A stretch of DNA of 12,819 nt from Bacillota bacterium (GCA_017861355.1 JAGFXQ010000066.1:1-12819), one strand, 5' to 3'; counted from the first letter of the stretch, positions 6,612 through 12,819 are shown. Program-made: numbers and translations. The notes: generated by a model from the letters alone, not told the origin.

Positions 6612-7424
6612 TTAGAACTTCGGAACTACAGCACCTTTATAAGTATCATTGATGAATTTCTTAACTGCATCACTCTGTAACGCTTTCACTAATGCTTTGA
6701 TATCTGCTCTGTCTTCATCTCCTGCATTTACAGCGATAATATTGCCATAAGTCTCAGCTGCGATGGAGTCCTTATCTTCAAATGCAATGGCATCATTCGC
6801 AACATTCAAGCCTGCTTCAATTGCATAATTGCCATTAATAACTGCCATATCTACATCCTGTAAGGAACGTGCCAACTGAGCTGCTTCAATCTCAACGATG
6901 TCAAGGTTCTTCGGATTCTCAGCAATATCATTCTTGGTTGCTTTCAGACCAACACCCTCGGTTAATTTGATTAAGCCTTGAGCCTCTAACAGCAGAAGTG
7001 CTCTTGCCTCATTGGTTGCATCATTCGGAACTGCGATCTGTGCTCCGTCTGCCAATGCATCAAAGGTTGCTGTCTTGCCGGGATAAATGCCAAAGGGCTC
7101 ATAGTGAATAATTCCAGCGGATACGATATCGGTTTTGTTCTCTGCATTGAACTGGTCAAGATAAGGCTGATGCTGGAAATAGTTCGCATCCAGGTCCTTG
7201 CTGTCTAATGCTAAATTGGGCTGAACATAGTCAGCGTATTCCACAATTTCAAGTTCGTAGCCTTCTGCCTCAAGAGCGGGTCTGGCCTGTTCCAAAATCT
7301 CAGCATGAGGTGTGGCACTGGCACCTACCACAATCTTCTTATCCTCTCCACTCTTCTTGCCGCAACCGGTGAATGCCACCGTAAGTAATGTAAGTACTAC
7401 CAAAACTGCAATGATCTTCTTCAT
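6612..7424 (-). CDS. metQ: Methionine ABC transporter substrate-binding lipoprotein
   Basis: A 270-residue MetQ/NlpA-family lipoprotein (Lipoprotein_9 type). It captures methionine outside the membrane and delivers it to MetI. The first 20 residues are a lipoprotein signal ending FTGC, with Cys21 the expected lipidated residue. Mature-protein hallmarks are VVGASATPHAEILEQ (32-46), EIVEYADYVQPNLAL (58-72), DANYFQHQPYLDQFN (78-92) and, farther on, the AVINGNYAIEAGL segment. The length is typical for the family. AGGAGG lies before the ATG. It is the third gene of the operon, 27 bases after metI, which is the usual order metN-metI-metQ. Substrate could be L- or D-methionine; relatives also take methionine derivatives. 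The Met/Cys-rich leader peptide upstream fits sulfur amino acid uptake. Confidence 0.95.
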   Translation of the reverse strand: MKKIIAVLVVLTLLTVAFTGCGKKSGEDKKIVVGASATPHAEILEQARPALEAEGYELEIVEYADYVQPNLALDSKDLDANYFQHQPYLDQFNAENKTDIVSAGIIHYEPFGIYPGKTATFDALADGAQIAVPNDATNEARALLLLEAQGLIKLTEGVGLKATKNDIAENPKNLDIVEIEAAQLARSLQDVDMAVINGNYAIEAGLNVANDAIAFEDKDSIAAETYGNIIAVNAGDEDRADIKALVKALQSDAVKKFINDTYKGAVVPKF

Positions 7425-7451
7425 AGATAATTCCTCCTATTTTCTTATAAT

Positions 7452-8111
7452 TTATAGTCTCTTATCGGCACGTTTCATCCATTTAAAGCCTGCTTCCTGG
7501 ATGATCTGCACAATAATTACCAGAATTACTACGGTAACCAGCATAATTTCCGTCTCATAACGATAATAACCGTACCGGATTGCTATGTCACCGAGACCGC
7601 CGCCGCCAACAAAGCCGGACATAGCGGAATAGCTTAGAATAGTTGTAACTGCGATAGCTCCTCCTACGATTAGAGAGGGCATCGCTTCAGGAATAAGTAC
7701 TTTATAGATAATCTGTAATGGGGTTGCCCCCATAGACTGTGCCGCCTCAATGACTCCCTTATCCACTTCCTTCAGTGAGGATTCCACGAGTCGTGCGATA
7801 TACGGTGCCGAAGCAATGATTAGCGGAACCACTACTGCAGTGGAGCCAATCGTCGTCCCAATGAGTAATCTGGTGAAAGGCATTACGGTGATCAACAGAA
7901 TAACAAAAGGTACGGAACGAACCAGATTCACGATGATTCCAAGTACCTTATTCAGAGGTACCAAGGGAGCAATTCCTTCTTTGTCGGTAACTACCAGTAA
8001 GATGCCGACTGGTAATCCGATTACATAAGCAACGAAGGAAGAGAAAAAGGTCATGTACAGAGTCTCCATAATACCAACACCAAGCATTTTAATTACTGCT
8101 TCACTCCACAT
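7452..8111 (-). CDS. metI: Methionine ABC transporter permease
   Basis: A 219-residue inner-membrane permease of the MetI type, which forms the dimeric channel of MetNI. Five hydrophobic segments are visible, beginning with METLYMTFFSSFVAYVIGLPVGILL. The cytoplasmic EAA loop that couples to the ATPase is at 122-143 (EAAQSMGATPLQIIYKVLIP). It is followed by MPSLIVGGAIAVTTILSYSAM and the glycine-rich GFVGGGGLGDIAIRYG characteristic of MetI. The ATG is only one base from the metN stop codon, and its ribosome binding site GGAGGTGA lies inside the end of metN. Translational coupling is likely. Confidence 0.96.
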   Translation of the reverse strand: MWSEAVIKMLGVGIMETLYMTFFSSFVAYVIGLPVGILLVVTDKEGIAPLVPLNKVLGIIVNLVRSVPFVILLITVMPFTRLLIGTTIGSTAVVVPLIIASAPYIARLVESSLKEVDKGVIEAAQSMGATPLQIIYKVLIPEAMPSLIVGGAIAVTTILSYSAMSGFVGGGGLGDIAIRYGYYRYETEIMLVTVVILVIIVQIIQEAGFKWMKRADKRL

Positions 8112-8112
8112 G

Positions 8113-9120
8113 CTATCTCACCTCCTCATACGGTATCTGGTGGGTCTTCAGATAATTAATAATTTTATAATATCCGTTGTCATCATCCGGCAATTGAATT
8201 ACCATCTGTCCAAATGCTTTTCCATCGATATCCTTGGTATCTGCAAAAAGTATATTGACCGGTGTCTTGCTCTCCAGAACCATATTTGAGATTACCGGTT
8301 CAAAGGAGGACTTACCGTCAAAAATGATACGGCATTTGCGTTCTCCGATATAATTATCAATATGTGTCTCACCGGAGAATACCAGTTGTCGGGCAATCTT
8401 GGACTTCGGTTTTACGAAAACCTCTTCCACCGCTCCTACTTCAGCTATATGACTCTGATCAATGATCGCTACCCGGTTACAGATTTCTTCAATTACTTTC
8501 ATCTCGTGTGTGATAACGATAATCGTAATACCAAGCTTTTGGTTAATCTCCTTCAGAAGGTTCAGGATGGATCTTGTTGTGGTAGGATCAAGTGCACTGG
8601 TGGCTTCATCACAAAGCAGTACCTTCGGATTGGTAGCTAATGCTCTCGCAATAGCGATTCTCTGTTTCTGTCCACCGGACAGCTGTGCCGGATAAGCCTT
8701 CGCTTTATCGGTTAAGCCTACGATCTCAAGAAGCTCCTTTGCTCTGTTCTTCGCTTCTTTCTTCGGTACTCCTGCCAACTCCAATGGGAAGCAGATATTC
8801 TGCAGTGCGTTCCTTTGCATCAATAGATTGAATTGCTGAAAAATCATTCCCATGGACTGTCTGGCTTTTAGAAGATCCCGTTCCATAAGGCTGCCCAGAT
8901 CTGCTCCGTCAAACATTACCTTTCCGCTTGTCGGCCGTTCCAGGAAATTGATACATCGTACCAAGGTACTCTTACCTGCGCCGCTAAGACCGATAATTCC
9001 AAAGATCTCACCTTCATAGATCGTCAGGTTGATATCCTCCAGCGCTTTTACCTCATTGTTCTTACTTATAAAAACCTTACCTAATCCAGAAAGCTCAACG
9101 ATAGGTTTTTGATTCAACAA
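8113..9120 (-). CDS. metN: Methionine ABC transporter ATP-binding protein
   Basis: The ATPase subunit of the MetNIQ importer, 335 residues from the chosen start. The nucleotide-binding domain shows Walker A GLSGAGKST (44-52), Q-loop IFQQFN (93-98), signature LSGGQ (147-151), Walker B VLLCDEA (167-173) and the H-loop His205. From about residue 265 to the end lies the C-terminal NIL domain (starting near CRIIFDGKSSFEP), which in MetN proteins binds methionine and inhibits transport when the internal pool is full. No ATG is present at the 5' end. The frame opens at a TTG at 9135, but GGAGG overlaps that position. The TTG at 9120, eight bases after GGAGG, or the adjacent TTG at 9117, is the likely start. 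Weak TTG initiation and an upstream attenuator both suggest tight control. Confidence 0.94.
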   Translation of the reverse strand: MLNQKPIVELSGLGKVFISKNNEVKALEDINLTIYEGEIFGIIGLSGAGKSTLVRCINFLERPTSGKVMFDGADLGSLMERDLLKARQSMGMIFQQFNLLMQRNALQNICFPLELAGVPKKEAKNRAKELLEIVGLTDKAKAYPAQLSGGQKQRIAIARALATNPKVLLCDEATSALDPTTTRSILNLLKEINQKLGITIIVITHEMKVIEEICNRVAIIDQSHIAEVGAVEEVFVKPKSKIARQLVFSGETHIDNYIGERKCRIIFDGKSSFEPVISNMVLESKTPVNILFADTKDIDGKAFGQMVIQLPDDDNGYYKIINYLKTHQIPYEEVR

Positions 9121-9221
9121 AACTCCCACCTCCAATATCCTTTATAATCTTGTATCTGCGTTATCCTTTTACATTTCTTTTATTCTGCCAGTTTGGTACT
9201 TTACAGTGATAAAATTTGAGA

Positions 9222-9257
9222 CAAAAAAAACAGGAGAGCTTGATAAGCTTCCTGTTT
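9222..9257 (-). terminator. Attenuator terminator in the metN leader
   Basis: Minus-strand AAACAGGA-AGCTT (9257-9245), loop ATC, AAGCT-C-TCCTGTTT (9241-9228 region), with one bulged C, then an unbroken T tract. It lies between the Met/Cys leader peptide and metN, about 100 bases before the metN start. A terminator between a promoter and its first structural gene is the hallmark of attenuation. No matching antiterminator is obvious; the segment ATGAAAG just upstream can pair weakly with TTTTCAT of the 9305-9316 arm. Confidence 0.85.
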
Positions 9258-9304
9258 CGTCTTTCATTCTATCCGGGAGAGAAGATTTACTCTTTTCTTC
9301 GCAC

Positions 9305-9403
9305 ATGAAAACATCACATTCACCTATCTCGCAAATATGTCACCATTGGCATGCTACACATACCACACATATTATAGCACATAGTACGTAATGATGTTTT
9401 CAT
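9305..9403 (-). promoter_or_regulatory. Leader RNA structures around the Met/Cys peptide
   Basis: On the minus strand ATGAAAACATCA (9403-9392, the first four codons of the leader peptide) is perfectly complementary to TGATGTTTTCAT (9316-9305, just after its stop codon). This 12-bp stem would enclose the whole reading frame and hide its start codon. Inside, GGTATG (9364-9359) pairs with CATGCC (9353-9348), one pair being G-U, and ATATGT (9372-9367) pairs with ACATAT (9340-9335). The position of a translating ribosome would decide which of these helices can form. The regulatory logic is inference; the complementarity is directly visible. Confidence 0.6.
9320..9403 (-). CDS. Met/Cys-rich leader peptide of the metNIQ operon
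   Basis: A 27-codon frame, ATG at 9403 to TGA at 9320-9322, with GGGAGG six bases before the ATG. Five internal Met codons (8, 12, 15, 18, 20) and three Cys codons (9, 13, 16) lie in a 13-codon block reading MCYNMCGMCSMPM. Both residues are normally rare, so the clustering is very unlikely by chance. It sits downstream of a strong promoter and upstream of an intrinsic terminator and metN, the arrangement of trp- and his-type attenuators. By analogy, lack of charged tRNA-Met or tRNA-Cys would stall the ribosome and let transcription reach metNIQ. The peptide probably has no function of its own. A small metal-binding peptide (CX3CX2C) is a less likely reading. Confidence 0.75.
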   Translation of the reverse strand: MKTSLRTMCYNMCGMCSMPMVTYLRDR

Positions 9404-9502
9404 TCTTTTCCTCCCGTTTCTTAATTTGACTTAATTCATTATAGGATAATCAATCACCATAAATCATAGATAAATGATATGAATTATGTTTTGATTGGGG
9501 TT

Positions 9503-9531
9503 AGTATACATGATAGAAGAAATATTGTCAA
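9503..9531 (-). promoter_or_regulatory. Sigma-A promoter of the metNIQ leader
   Basis: Minus-strand TTGACA (9531-9526), exact consensus, a 17-base spacer and TATACT (9508-9503). Transcription would start near 9496, giving an untranslated leader of about 375 bases before metN. A second TATAAT at 9443-9438 is closer to the leader peptide but lacks a good -35 box. The leader between 9496 and 9403 can also form a CAATCA/TGATTG stem. Confidence 0.8.
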
Positions 9532-9589
9532 TGCATTTTATAAAATTTTATAAGTAAATAAATTATATTATTTCATTCAAATTATTTAA

Positions 9590-10666
9590 TCAGTTTATGA
9601 GGTTAAACAGATCCAAAACATAGCCCGAGATAATTCCTCCTGCAAGTACAAATGCAATATATAGTGCAATCGCTTTCCTCTTCATGAAGGTGGACAGACC
9701 TGCAATTACCCAGGCACTGGTGGCAGAACCCGTAATTATAAACGCAAGCATAGCACCTTCACTGGCACCACTTTCTAACAGTGACTTAATAATCGGAATT
9801 CCTGAATTCGTGGTAATATATAAAGGCAGGCCGATCAAAGAAGCCAATGGTACAGCATAGAAAGCATTTTCACCAAAAAGTATGGAAATGATCGAGGTCG
9901 GGATAAAGTAGTTAATTATTGAACCGATTGCAATAAAGATTACATAAAATATTAGGATCTGCTTTATTCCAACCCGGTAGATTCCTTGTAGTAATTCTTT
10001 CAGTTTTAATCTCCTGGTTAACTCAAGCAAGAAGGGCTTCCTTTGTTCTCTCTGTGCACAGCATAGCTGATCACCACTCTCTACAATCACTATCTCAGAA
10101 TCATTCTCTGCTGTATCTCCTTCTGCACTCATTGCGTTGCAGCTACAGGACGTGGTAGCTGTACTATACTCTGTTGTTGCCGGTGTTTTTTTACCAAGAT
10201 AGCGACTCTGACCGTTAAGATAATTCGTCTTCTTCTCAATCAGATTGGTAATTAAACCTGCGGCTATACCAATGAAAAGAGAAGCTACTGTTAATGCAAT
10301 GGCAAACCTGACATTAATCACTCCTGAGATAAATACAAAGCCGTCCGGACTCATCAAAGGTGACGAAGTTAAAAATGCCATAATCGGACCCCAGGGTAAG
10401 GTTGTTGTCAGCATTCCGATTAGCACAGCTGTGGTACCGCAGGCACATAAGGGTGTAAATGCGCCAAACAACACACTTGCAATAATCGAAACCTTTTTCT
10501 TCTGCAATAGTACTCTCGAAAACTTATCCGAGTTCACATAAGTTCTCAGACCAACTGCAATTAGAATTGAGATTGCAAGAACCCGCCAATTGTGTTGCAG
10601 AGATATCCCGACCTCCTGAACCGTTTTGGTAAGCAGGACACCAACATAATTCCATACTACATTCAT
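9590..10666 (-). CDS. ArsP_1-family (DUF318) permease, probable metalloid exporter
   Basis: A polytopic membrane protein of 358 residues, of the PF03773 type that includes ArsP (methylarsenite efflux) and related metal permeases. Hydrophobic helices form two halves, about 28-140 and 235-355. The signature region FGAFTPLCACGTTAVLIG has C74/C76 in the membrane, followed by TSSPLMSPDGF (100-110); a second-half counterpart contains LYITTNSGIPIIKSLLESG. Between the halves is a cytoplasmic loop carrying CSC (174-176) and CC (202-203), which could bind a soft metal or metalloid. The ATG at 10666 has GGAGG eight bases upstream. A frame 42 codons longer would begin upstream of the probable transcription start and overlap the operator. 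With an ArsR repressor upstream, export of trivalent arsenicals is the leading guess; copper, zinc or antimony cannot be excluded. Confidence 0.85.
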   Translation of the reverse strand: MNVVWNYVGVLLTKTVQEVGISLQHNWRVLAISILIAVGLRTYVNSDKFSRVLLQKKKVSIIASVLFGAFTPLCACGTTAVLIGMLTTTLPWGPIMAFLTSSPLMSPDGFVFISGVINVRFAIALTVASLFIGIAAGLITNLIEKKTNYLNGQSRYLGKKTPATTEYSTATTSCSCNAMSAEGDTAENDSEIVIVESGDQLCCAQREQRKPFLLELTRRLKLKELLQGIYRVGIKQILIFYVIFIAIGSIINYFIPTSIISILFGENAFYAVPLASLIGLPLYITTNSGIPIIKSLLESGASEGAMLAFIITGSATSAWVIAGLSTFMKRKAIALYIAFVLAGGIISGYVLDLFNLIN

Positions 10667-10771
10667 AATTAAATCCTCCAAATTTTTATTTTTCGATCTT
10701 TCGAAGTGTAACTTAAAATACATGATTAATCTGTGTACTACCGTTTTGAAGCCTATCAATATCATCCATCC

Positions 10772-10804
10772 ATTATATATCGTATATCGCAAATATACGA
10801 TATA
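10772..10804 (-). promoter_or_regulatory. ArsR-type operator and promoter of the permease gene
   Basis: Inverted repeat TATATCG (10783-10789) and CGATATA (10798-10804), with an 8-base spacer. Its 20-bp core, 10784-10803, matches the operator at arsR at 18 of 20 positions. A minus-strand TATAAT at 10777-10772 follows immediately, so a bound repressor would cover the -35/spacer region. The -35 box itself is poor. The permease therefore seems to have its own repressed promoter in addition to any readthrough from the repressor gene. Confidence 0.75.
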
Positions 10805-10812
10805 TATGGCTT

Positions 10813-10839
10813 AAAAAAAAGCACCTACTTACTGCAGGT
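10813..10839 (-). terminator. Terminator overlapping the end of the arsR-type gene
   Basis: Minus-strand ACCTGC (10839-10834) pairs with GTAGGT (10828-10823), one pair being G-U, around a 5-base loop. GC and eight T follow. The stop codon of the repressor gene lies in the loop. It is short, so readthrough to the permease is possible, but it explains why the permease has its own operator and promoter. Confidence 0.65.
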
Positions 10840-11131
10840 CTTTTTTCAATTGCTCCTGGAACTGCTCCAATACCTCCTGATTCAAAAAGTAACAGCTCCA
10901 TAATTCCCTCTTCTCTTTCCGTATCAGATTGGCCTTCTCCAATACTGCAAGATGTTGAGATACGGTTGACTGAGCTAAACCGGTGAACTTCACAACATCA
11001 CCGACACTAACTCCATTCTCAAAGAATTCAAAACGGTTACAGCAGGTTGCAATGGACTTCTCCTTGAGAGCCTTAATCAGCTGATATCTCGTCTTATTAC
11101 CTAAAGCTGCACAGATTGCTTCCATCTCCAT
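10829..11131 (-). CDS. ArsR/SmtB-family transcriptional repressor
   Basis: A 100-residue winged-helix metal- or metalloid-sensing repressor. The helix-turn-helix lies at about 42-70, with SVGDVVKFTGLAQSTVSQHLAVLEKANLI split across helices and the usual STVSQHL recognition helix. A wing follows around 71-82 (KEKRELWSCYFL). Cysteines are C7 (AICAALG), the adjacent pair C30-C31 (ATCCNRF) and C80 (LWSCYF). The classical ELCVCDL site of E. coli-type ArsR is absent (VSVGDVV instead), so the inducer site must be different, with the CC pair the best candidate. The start at 11131 has GAGGTGG seven bases upstream; an in-frame ATG at 11155 overlaps that signal. It is followed by the permease gene, and probably represses both itself and the permease. 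Confidence 0.92.
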   Translation of the reverse strand: MEMEAICAALGNKTRYQLIKALKEKSIATCCNRFEFFENGVSVGDVVKFTGLAQSTVSQHLAVLEKANLIRKEKRELWSCYFLNQEVLEQFQEQLKKDLQ

Positions 11132-11180
11132 AGTACATCCACCTCTCCTATTCATTCTTTGGTATTTACTTCTTAATCAT

Positions 11181-11209
11181 ACTATATCGCAATTTTACGA
11201 TATAGTCAA
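11181..11209 (-). promoter_or_regulatory. Promoter and ArsR-type operator of the repressor gene
   Basis: Minus-strand TTGACT (11209-11204), a 17-base spacer and TATAGT (11186-11181) make a near-consensus sigma-A promoter. A perfect 9-bp inverted repeat, ACTATATCG (11181-11189) and CGATATAGT (11198-11206) with an 8-base spacer, fills the space between and overlaps both boxes. This geometry fits autorepression by steric block of RNA polymerase. Confidence 0.88.
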
Positions 11210-11269
11210 TACCTTTATCAAATTTTTTTCATTTTAGGAAATGACAGACAGTTACATTCGCCTCGAATC

Positions 11270-11362
11270 AAAAAACTCCCCATCATCGTTATCCTCTTTT
11301 CAAAAGTCGATTTAATGTTTATTATCACTTTCAAAAATAGCATCCCGAATGATAAGGGAGTT
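11270..11362 (-). terminator. Long imperfect hairpin after the small membrane protein gene
   Basis: Outer arms AACTCCC (11274-11280) and GGGAGTT (11356-11362) extend inward with single-base bulges (CATCATCG against CGAATGAT), and again around CAAAAGT/ACTTTC. This gives an 89-nt, almost continuous stem. On the minus strand it ends in TTTTTTG, 18 bases past the small membrane protein's stop; on the plus strand in TTCTTTTATTTTTTTT. It may be a bidirectional terminator, though it is much longer than usual and could be a decayed palindromic element. Confidence 0.55.
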
Positions 11363-11380
11363 CTTTTATTTTTTTTCCGA

Positions 11381-11866
11381 TTATTTCATTGCACTCATGA
11401 TAAAGAGATTCGGATTAAGCATACCAAAAATCATAGCAACATGAGCAACAACCAGGAAGATTCCAACCAAGATTGCATGCAGCTTCAACTTGCCTGTCTC
11501 GTCCTTCTTTTTACCAATGAAGCCAAGCTCCAATAAGGTCATACCAAAGTAAGGGATAACACCTGCAAGATAGAAACCTACCGCAACTACGTCTGCAAAG
11601 CCTCTCCAGCCACCGGTTGTGGTAAGCGGAATAACTGCTGTAGTAAACAGATAAATAAATACTCCGAGGAAATAGATACCGGCAAATATTCCGGTTACTC
11701 TGCTTACTGCTCTTGCTTTTCCCTTCATATTTCTTGTGAACAGAGTAATCAACTCAGTGATTGCTAAAGTTTCTGCACAGATTACCGGGACTGCCATAAA
11801 GATTAAAAGGTTCCAGGGTTGGTTTGAAGCTAATAACTCCATATAATGTGTCATAGCATTATTCAT
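11381..11866 (-). CDS. Small four-helix membrane protein, possibly DUF6803
   Basis: A 161-residue hydrophobic protein. Four membrane segments are visible: about 17-41, 59-80, 90-113 and 130-153. They are joined by short polar loops (TRNMKGKARAVSR; GKKKDETGKLK). The N-terminus MTHYMELLASNQPWNLLIFM and the TTTGGWRGFADVVAVGFYLAGVIP stretch, here split by its motifs GGWRG and VGFYL, look conserved and resemble what I recall of DUF6803 proteins in Clostridia. That family assignment is from memory and only moderately sure. Such proteins are sometimes labelled permease, without evidence. GGAGG precedes the ATG. It is flanked by the prenyltransferase-type gene upstream (85-base gap) and the long hairpin downstream. 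Function unknown. Confidence 0.8.
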   Translation of the reverse strand: MNNAMTHYMELLASNQPWNLLIFMAVPVICAETLAITELITLFTRNMKGKARAVSRVTGIFAGIYFLGVFIYLFTTAVIPLTTTGGWRGFADVVAVGFYLAGVIPYFGMTLLELGFIGKKKDETGKLKLHAILVGIFLVVAHVAMIFGMLNPNLFIMSAMK

Positions 11867-11951
11867 AATAGTGCCTCCTAAAAGCGTTATTTGTTTTATG
11901 TGCCAATATTAACAGAACTATATGGAGAAATTGTGGAGACAAAAAAATCAT

Positions 11952-12819
11952 TTATATCTTATTAAAATTCTTCAAATACAACATGTTTTTAATCGCAATG
12001 TGACCTTTCCACCAGGTTTTTGAGATTGCCCATTCGTCAGGGTAATTACCCCATCCCCAAGTAACCTCCCAGACACCCTCGTGGTTACGGTTATTTTCAA
12101 TAAAATCTGCTTCGAATTCTGCCACCTCCTTAATCTCAGAGAAGAAAGGACTATCCGGAGAATTGAGGAAATTCGACGGTTTACAGACATAAGATGTCGC
12201 CCAACTATCCGTATCCATCGTTATCGTCTCACGAACCAGTTCCCCCAGTCTATGCTTCAATACGACAAGATCGATTGAATCTGTAAGCTCAGCCTGTTCG
12301 CAATACTCAAGCATTGCAATGAAGCACATCAAGACATGCATATTGATTGTCTTCGTCTGAAGGAGATATGCCAAACCATCTTTCGCGATCTGCAAACATT
12401 GTTCATAGCGTCTGCAGTCTTTTTCTCCATAGCATAAGACAAATCCCGCAAGTCCTGCTGTCGGATTAAATCGGTCATGGCTTAAACTCTCGCTTCCCAC
12501 CTGCCACCAGGGAGCGTGGGGATATTCATTATTGCTTGGAATATTATCGAACCAAACGTCTCCCTCCATATCCTTACCACTGGACAGATAGCTTAAGATG
12601 CCTTGCACGAGCTTGTGTTCCCGATCGGTAAATCCAATCTCCCGCAGTATCTCCAGCGCATGAAACGTTTGTATCGGTGAAGAGTTCGGATTCCAGGCGT
12701 CCGCTTCCAAGGCATGTCCAAAGCCTCCATCCACATTCTGATAAGCAGTAAGGCAATTCACGACTGCCTCTTTGCTTCCTCCTTCAAAATGATACTGCCA
12801 GCGAGCGAGATCCAGTGGT
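11952..12819 (-). CDS. Prenyltransferase/squalene-oxidase repeat protein, 5' end outside window
   Basis: The last 288 residues of a larger protein; the reading frame is open to the window edge, where it encodes LDLARWQYHFEGGSKEAV. A GTG at 12761 is not a real start, because the family's conserved N-terminal part lies upstream of it. Features are AYQNVDGGFGHALEADAW, then PIQTFHALEILREIGF, alpha-helical repeats and a Trp-rich C-terminus (EGVWEVTWGWG, EWAISKTWWKGH). This pattern fits an alpha/alpha-barrel of the terpenoid cyclase/protein prenyltransferase type, found in many uncharacterised Clostridia and Paenibacillus proteins. There is no DXDD cyclase motif in the visible part, so a catalytic role in terpene chemistry is not supported. 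It is not clearly cotranscribed with the small membrane protein downstream. Confidence 0.8.
   Translation of the reverse strand, partial: PLDLARWQYHFEGGSKEAVVNCLTAYQNVDGGFGHALEADAWNPNSSPIQTFHALEILREIGFTDREHKLVQGILSYLSSGKDMEGDVWFDNIPSNNEYPHAPWWQVGSESLSHDRFNPTAGLAGFVLCYGEKDCRRYEQCLQIAKDGLAYLLQTKTINMHVLMCFIAMLEYCEQAELTDSIDLVVLKHRLGELVRETITMDTDSWATSYVCKPSNFLNSPDSPFFSEIKEVAEFEADFIENNRNHEGVWEVTWGWGNYPDEWAISKTWWKGHIAIKNMLYLKNFNKI

Noticed and set aside
9350..9380. CX3CX2C in the leader peptide as a radical-SAM cluster motif
   Set aside because: A 27-residue peptide cannot be a radical SAM enzyme; the spacing follows from the interleaved Met and Cys codons.
9121..9500. SAM riboswitch or Met T-box upstream of metN
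   Set aside because: I see no T-box consensus (such as TGGNACCGCG) or S-box core motifs in the leader; the Met/Cys leader peptide explains the terminator better.
10667..10792. Longer N-terminus of the permease from 10792
   Set aside because: It would begin upstream of the likely transcription start and overlap the operator, and it has no ribosome binding site; GGAGG precedes the ATG at 10666.
12574..12761. GTG at 12761 as the true start of the prenyltransferase-type gene
   Set aside because: The frame continues without a stop to the window edge and encodes residues typical of the family upstream of that codon.

Overview
This window looks like chromosomal DNA from a low-GC Gram-positive anaerobe of the class Clostridia, most likely Lachnospiraceae or a close relative. 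The reasons are the AT-rich intergenic DNA, strong GGAGG ribosome binding sites, a bacterial GlnRS, DUF6062/DUF2225/DUF3810-type proteins and a SleB-type cell wall hydrolase. The assignment is an inference from gene content, not a database match. Every protein gene I can support lies on the minus strand, so transcription runs right to left.

Layout in transcription order. At the right edge (11952-12819) is a partial prenyltransferase/squalene-oxidase-repeat protein, open to the window edge. Next is a small four-helix membrane protein (11381-11866) followed by a long hairpin. Then comes an arsenic/metal-type resistance pair: an ArsR-family repressor (10829-11131) and an ArsP_1-type permease (9590-10666). 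Each has a near-identical 20-bp palindromic operator at its promoter.

Next is the methionine ABC transporter operon metN-metI-metQ (9120-6612). Its roughly 375-nt leader holds a strong promoter, an unannotated 27-codon reading frame packed with Met and Cys codons, a 12-bp inverted repeat bracketing that frame, and an intrinsic terminator just before metN. This looks like a ribosome-mediated transcription attenuator sensing sulfur amino acids, and is the most interesting item in the window. I see no SAM riboswitch or T-box there.

After metQ comes a 576-bp intergenic stretch with a terminator, a 37-bp tandem repeat and a 107-nt nested inverted repeat. It is followed by a DUF3810 membrane protein with an HELAH motif (4910-6025) and a secreted SleB-family hydrolase (3877-4725). 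A second structured repeat block sharing the word AAAGTGTCA lies at 3695-3822. The last unit is a three-gene cluster, glnS - DUF2225 - DUF6062 (3554-226), with 16-25 bp gaps. The two small downstream proteins are both rich in CxxC motifs. Two terminator-like hairpins close the window at 65-174.

Four of the track-level starts were moved (DUF3810, SleB, permease, ArsR) and metN was shortened, because a clear Shine-Dalgarno sequence or promoter sits inside the longer reading frame.
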